Shown piece by piece: positions 62,979-64,000 of a stretch of DNA of 64,000 bases. The notes below the pieces were generated by a model that did not search any database, was not told where the DNA came from, and was given only the letters and a program-made list of their open reading frames with translations. Source of the DNA: Xanthomonas rydalmerensis (lineage in GTDB: Bacteria; Pseudomonadota; Gammaproteobacteria; Xanthomonadales; Xanthomonadaceae). The stretch lies in NCBI RefSeq assembly GCF_033170385.1, contig NZ_CP126170.1:706001-770000 (forward strand). The letters run 5' to 3'. The position numbers were made by a program, and so were the translations under genes. How positions within the stretch are numbered: position 1 is the first letter of the stretch; every line of letters starts with the position of its first letter.

Positions 62979-64000
62979 GTGCCGCCACGCCTGATCCGGG
63001 TCATCAGCCGCGACAACGGCGGCGGCCTCAGCCGCGACCTGCAGGTGGTCGCCGACCTGCTGCGGGAGACCGGCCGCTACCGCGTCGAGGTGTTGGGTTT
63101 CGGCACCGTGCGCATCGCCAACCGCCTGCGCGAACTGCGCCTGTTCCTGCGCAGCCTGCTGTTCGGGCGCGCCGACCTGCAGATCTTCCTGGAACGGGTG
63201 TATCCGCGCTGCCTGGGCAGTGGCCTGCGCAATGCCTTGATCCCCAACCCGGAATGGTTCCGGCACAAGTGGCTGCGCTGCCTGCCGCGCTTCGCGCAGG
63301 TGCTGTGCAAGACCCGCCAGGCCGAGCAGCGTTTTTCCACGATGGCGCCGAGCGCCTTCATCGGCTTTTGCAGCGACGATTGCTACCGTCCTGAGGTACC
63401 GCGCGAACGCGCCTGCCTGCACGTGGCCGGGCGCAGTTCGGCCAAGGGCACCGCGCTGCTGCTGCAGACCTGGGCGCGGCACCCCGAGTGGCCGCGGCTG
63501 ACCGTGGTGCAGAGTGCCAAGAAGTCCCACCCGATCGAGGCCGAGAACATCGACTACCTGACCGGTTACCTGGACCAGCAGGAACTGCGGCGGCTGCAGA
63601 ACGCGCACCGCTTCCACCTGTGCCCGTCCGAGGTGGAGGGCTTCGGCCACTACATCATGGAAGCGCTGAGCGTCGGCGCGGTGGTGGTGACCACCAACGG
63701 CGCGCCGATGAACGAGCTGGTGAGCGCCGAGCGCGGCGTGCTGATCGATCCGGTCGGCGAGGGCCCGGACAATTTCGGCGTGCGCTACCGGCTCGAGGCC
63801 GCCGGCCTCGAGCGGGCAATGGCGCAGGCGCTGGCGCTGTCGCCGATGCAGTGCGATGCGCTGGGCACCGCCGCGCGCGGCTTCTTCGAGGCGCGCCGGC
63901 GCGAGTTCGGCGAGCGCCTGCGCGCGGCCGTGGCCGACTTGCTCGGGGAGACCCCGCCGCCGGCCTTGCCAGCCAGCCGCGGCGCCGATCGCGAACAGGT
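62979..64000 (+). CDS. Glycosyltransferase, family 4-like (3' end outside window)
   Basis: The frame begins at GTG 62979, seven bases after a run of Gs (GGGGGG), and is open to the last base of the window (340 codons). It starts PPRLIRVISRDNGGGLSRDLQVVADLLRE, a GT-B N-terminal pattern. It contains RACLHVAGRSSAKGTALLLQTW, a donor-side block (LCPSEVEGFGHYIMEALSVGAVVVTTNGAPMNELV) with the E-x7-E type motif of GT4 enzymes, and RGVLIDP. This places it in family GT4 or a relative. It follows the ArnT-like gene by 76 bases. Together they suggest a surface-sugar pathway that continues beyond the window. Confidence 0.85.
   Translation, partial: MPPRLIRVISRDNGGGLSRDLQVVADLLRETGRYRVEVLGFGTVRIANRLRELRLFLRSLLFGRADLQIFLERVYPRCLGSGLRNALIPNPEWFRHKWLRCLPRFAQVLCKTRQAEQRFSTMAPSAFIGFCSDDCYRPEVPRERACLHVAGRSSAKGTALLLQTWARHPEWPRLTVVQSAKKSHPIEAENIDYLTGYLDQQELRRLQNAHRFHLCPSEVEGFGHYIMEALSVGAVVVTTNGAPMNELVSAERGVLIDPVGEGPDNFGVRYRLEAAGLERAMAQALALSPMQCDALGTAARGFFEARRREFGERLRAAVADLLGETPPPALPASRGADREQ

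Overview
The window is GC-rich chromosomal DNA from a gammaproteobacterium of the Xanthomonadaceae, most likely Xanthomonas. This rests on the very Xanthomonas-like RhlB, QueF, Def and HmgA proteins, the coexistence of a monomeric isocitrate dehydrogenase with AceK, the GTAGGAGCGGCTTC-type REP sequences, and the 'CCTCTCCC-GGT-GGGAGAGG' and 'GGGATTGGGGATTCG' intergenic repeats typical of the group. It is mostly core genome. I see no rRNA, tRNA, CRISPR array, insertion sequence or prophage. Species cannot be fixed from this sequence alone.

Layout. 1-3.2 kb: the end of a DUF559 nuclease-like gene, hmgA (tyrosine catabolism), a hypothetical gene and a lipoprotein. 3.3-11.2 kb (minus): an MdtABC-type RND efflux operon, divergent from an exported M20 amidohydrolase. 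12.8-15.3 kb: a repeat-dense spacer, queF, a LysM protein and a lipoprotein. 15.7-24.7 kb: monomeric icd, a TonB-dependent receptor translationally coupled to a Tat-type PLP enzyme, aceK, and a TonB_C-like protein. 24.7-34.4 kb: a membrane protein, trxA-rho (minus), then rhlB, ftsEX, a double-receiver regulator, ung and rpoH (plus). 34.5-46.5 kb: a TRIC-type channel and ndh (minus), a VanW-glycosyltransferase fusion, priA (minus), a 430-base regulatory spacer with paired DnaA boxes, a DUF3106 protein, a MATE pump, sppA and a small lipoprotein. 46.5-49.8 kb: an SDR gene whose 3' end is triplicated, two overlapping DUF4124 genes, and a tandem intergenic repeat. 49.8-58.0 kb (minus): LysM protein-dprA-smg-two GYF_2 proteins-topA-tsaC, divergent from def-fmt-rsmB, an ArnT-like glycosyltransferase and a family-4 glycosyltransferase that runs off the window.

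Functional picture. Most genes serve housekeeping: RNA metabolism (rho, rhlB), division (ftsEX), heat shock (rpoH), DNA topology, restart and uptake (topA, priA, dprA), translation start (def, fmt, rsmB), tRNA modification (queF, tsaC) and the TCA/glyoxylate branch (icd, aceK). The less ordinary parts are: the receptor/periplasmic PLP-enzyme pair; the 3'-end duplication array behind the SDR gene; a DUF559 gene whose 3' end is made of a dispersed palindromic repeat; a palindromic pair of perfect DnaA boxes beside priA; a hairpin directly before the rpoH start; long disordered tails on Rho, RhlB and TopA; and a GYF_2-pilin chimera between smg and topA.
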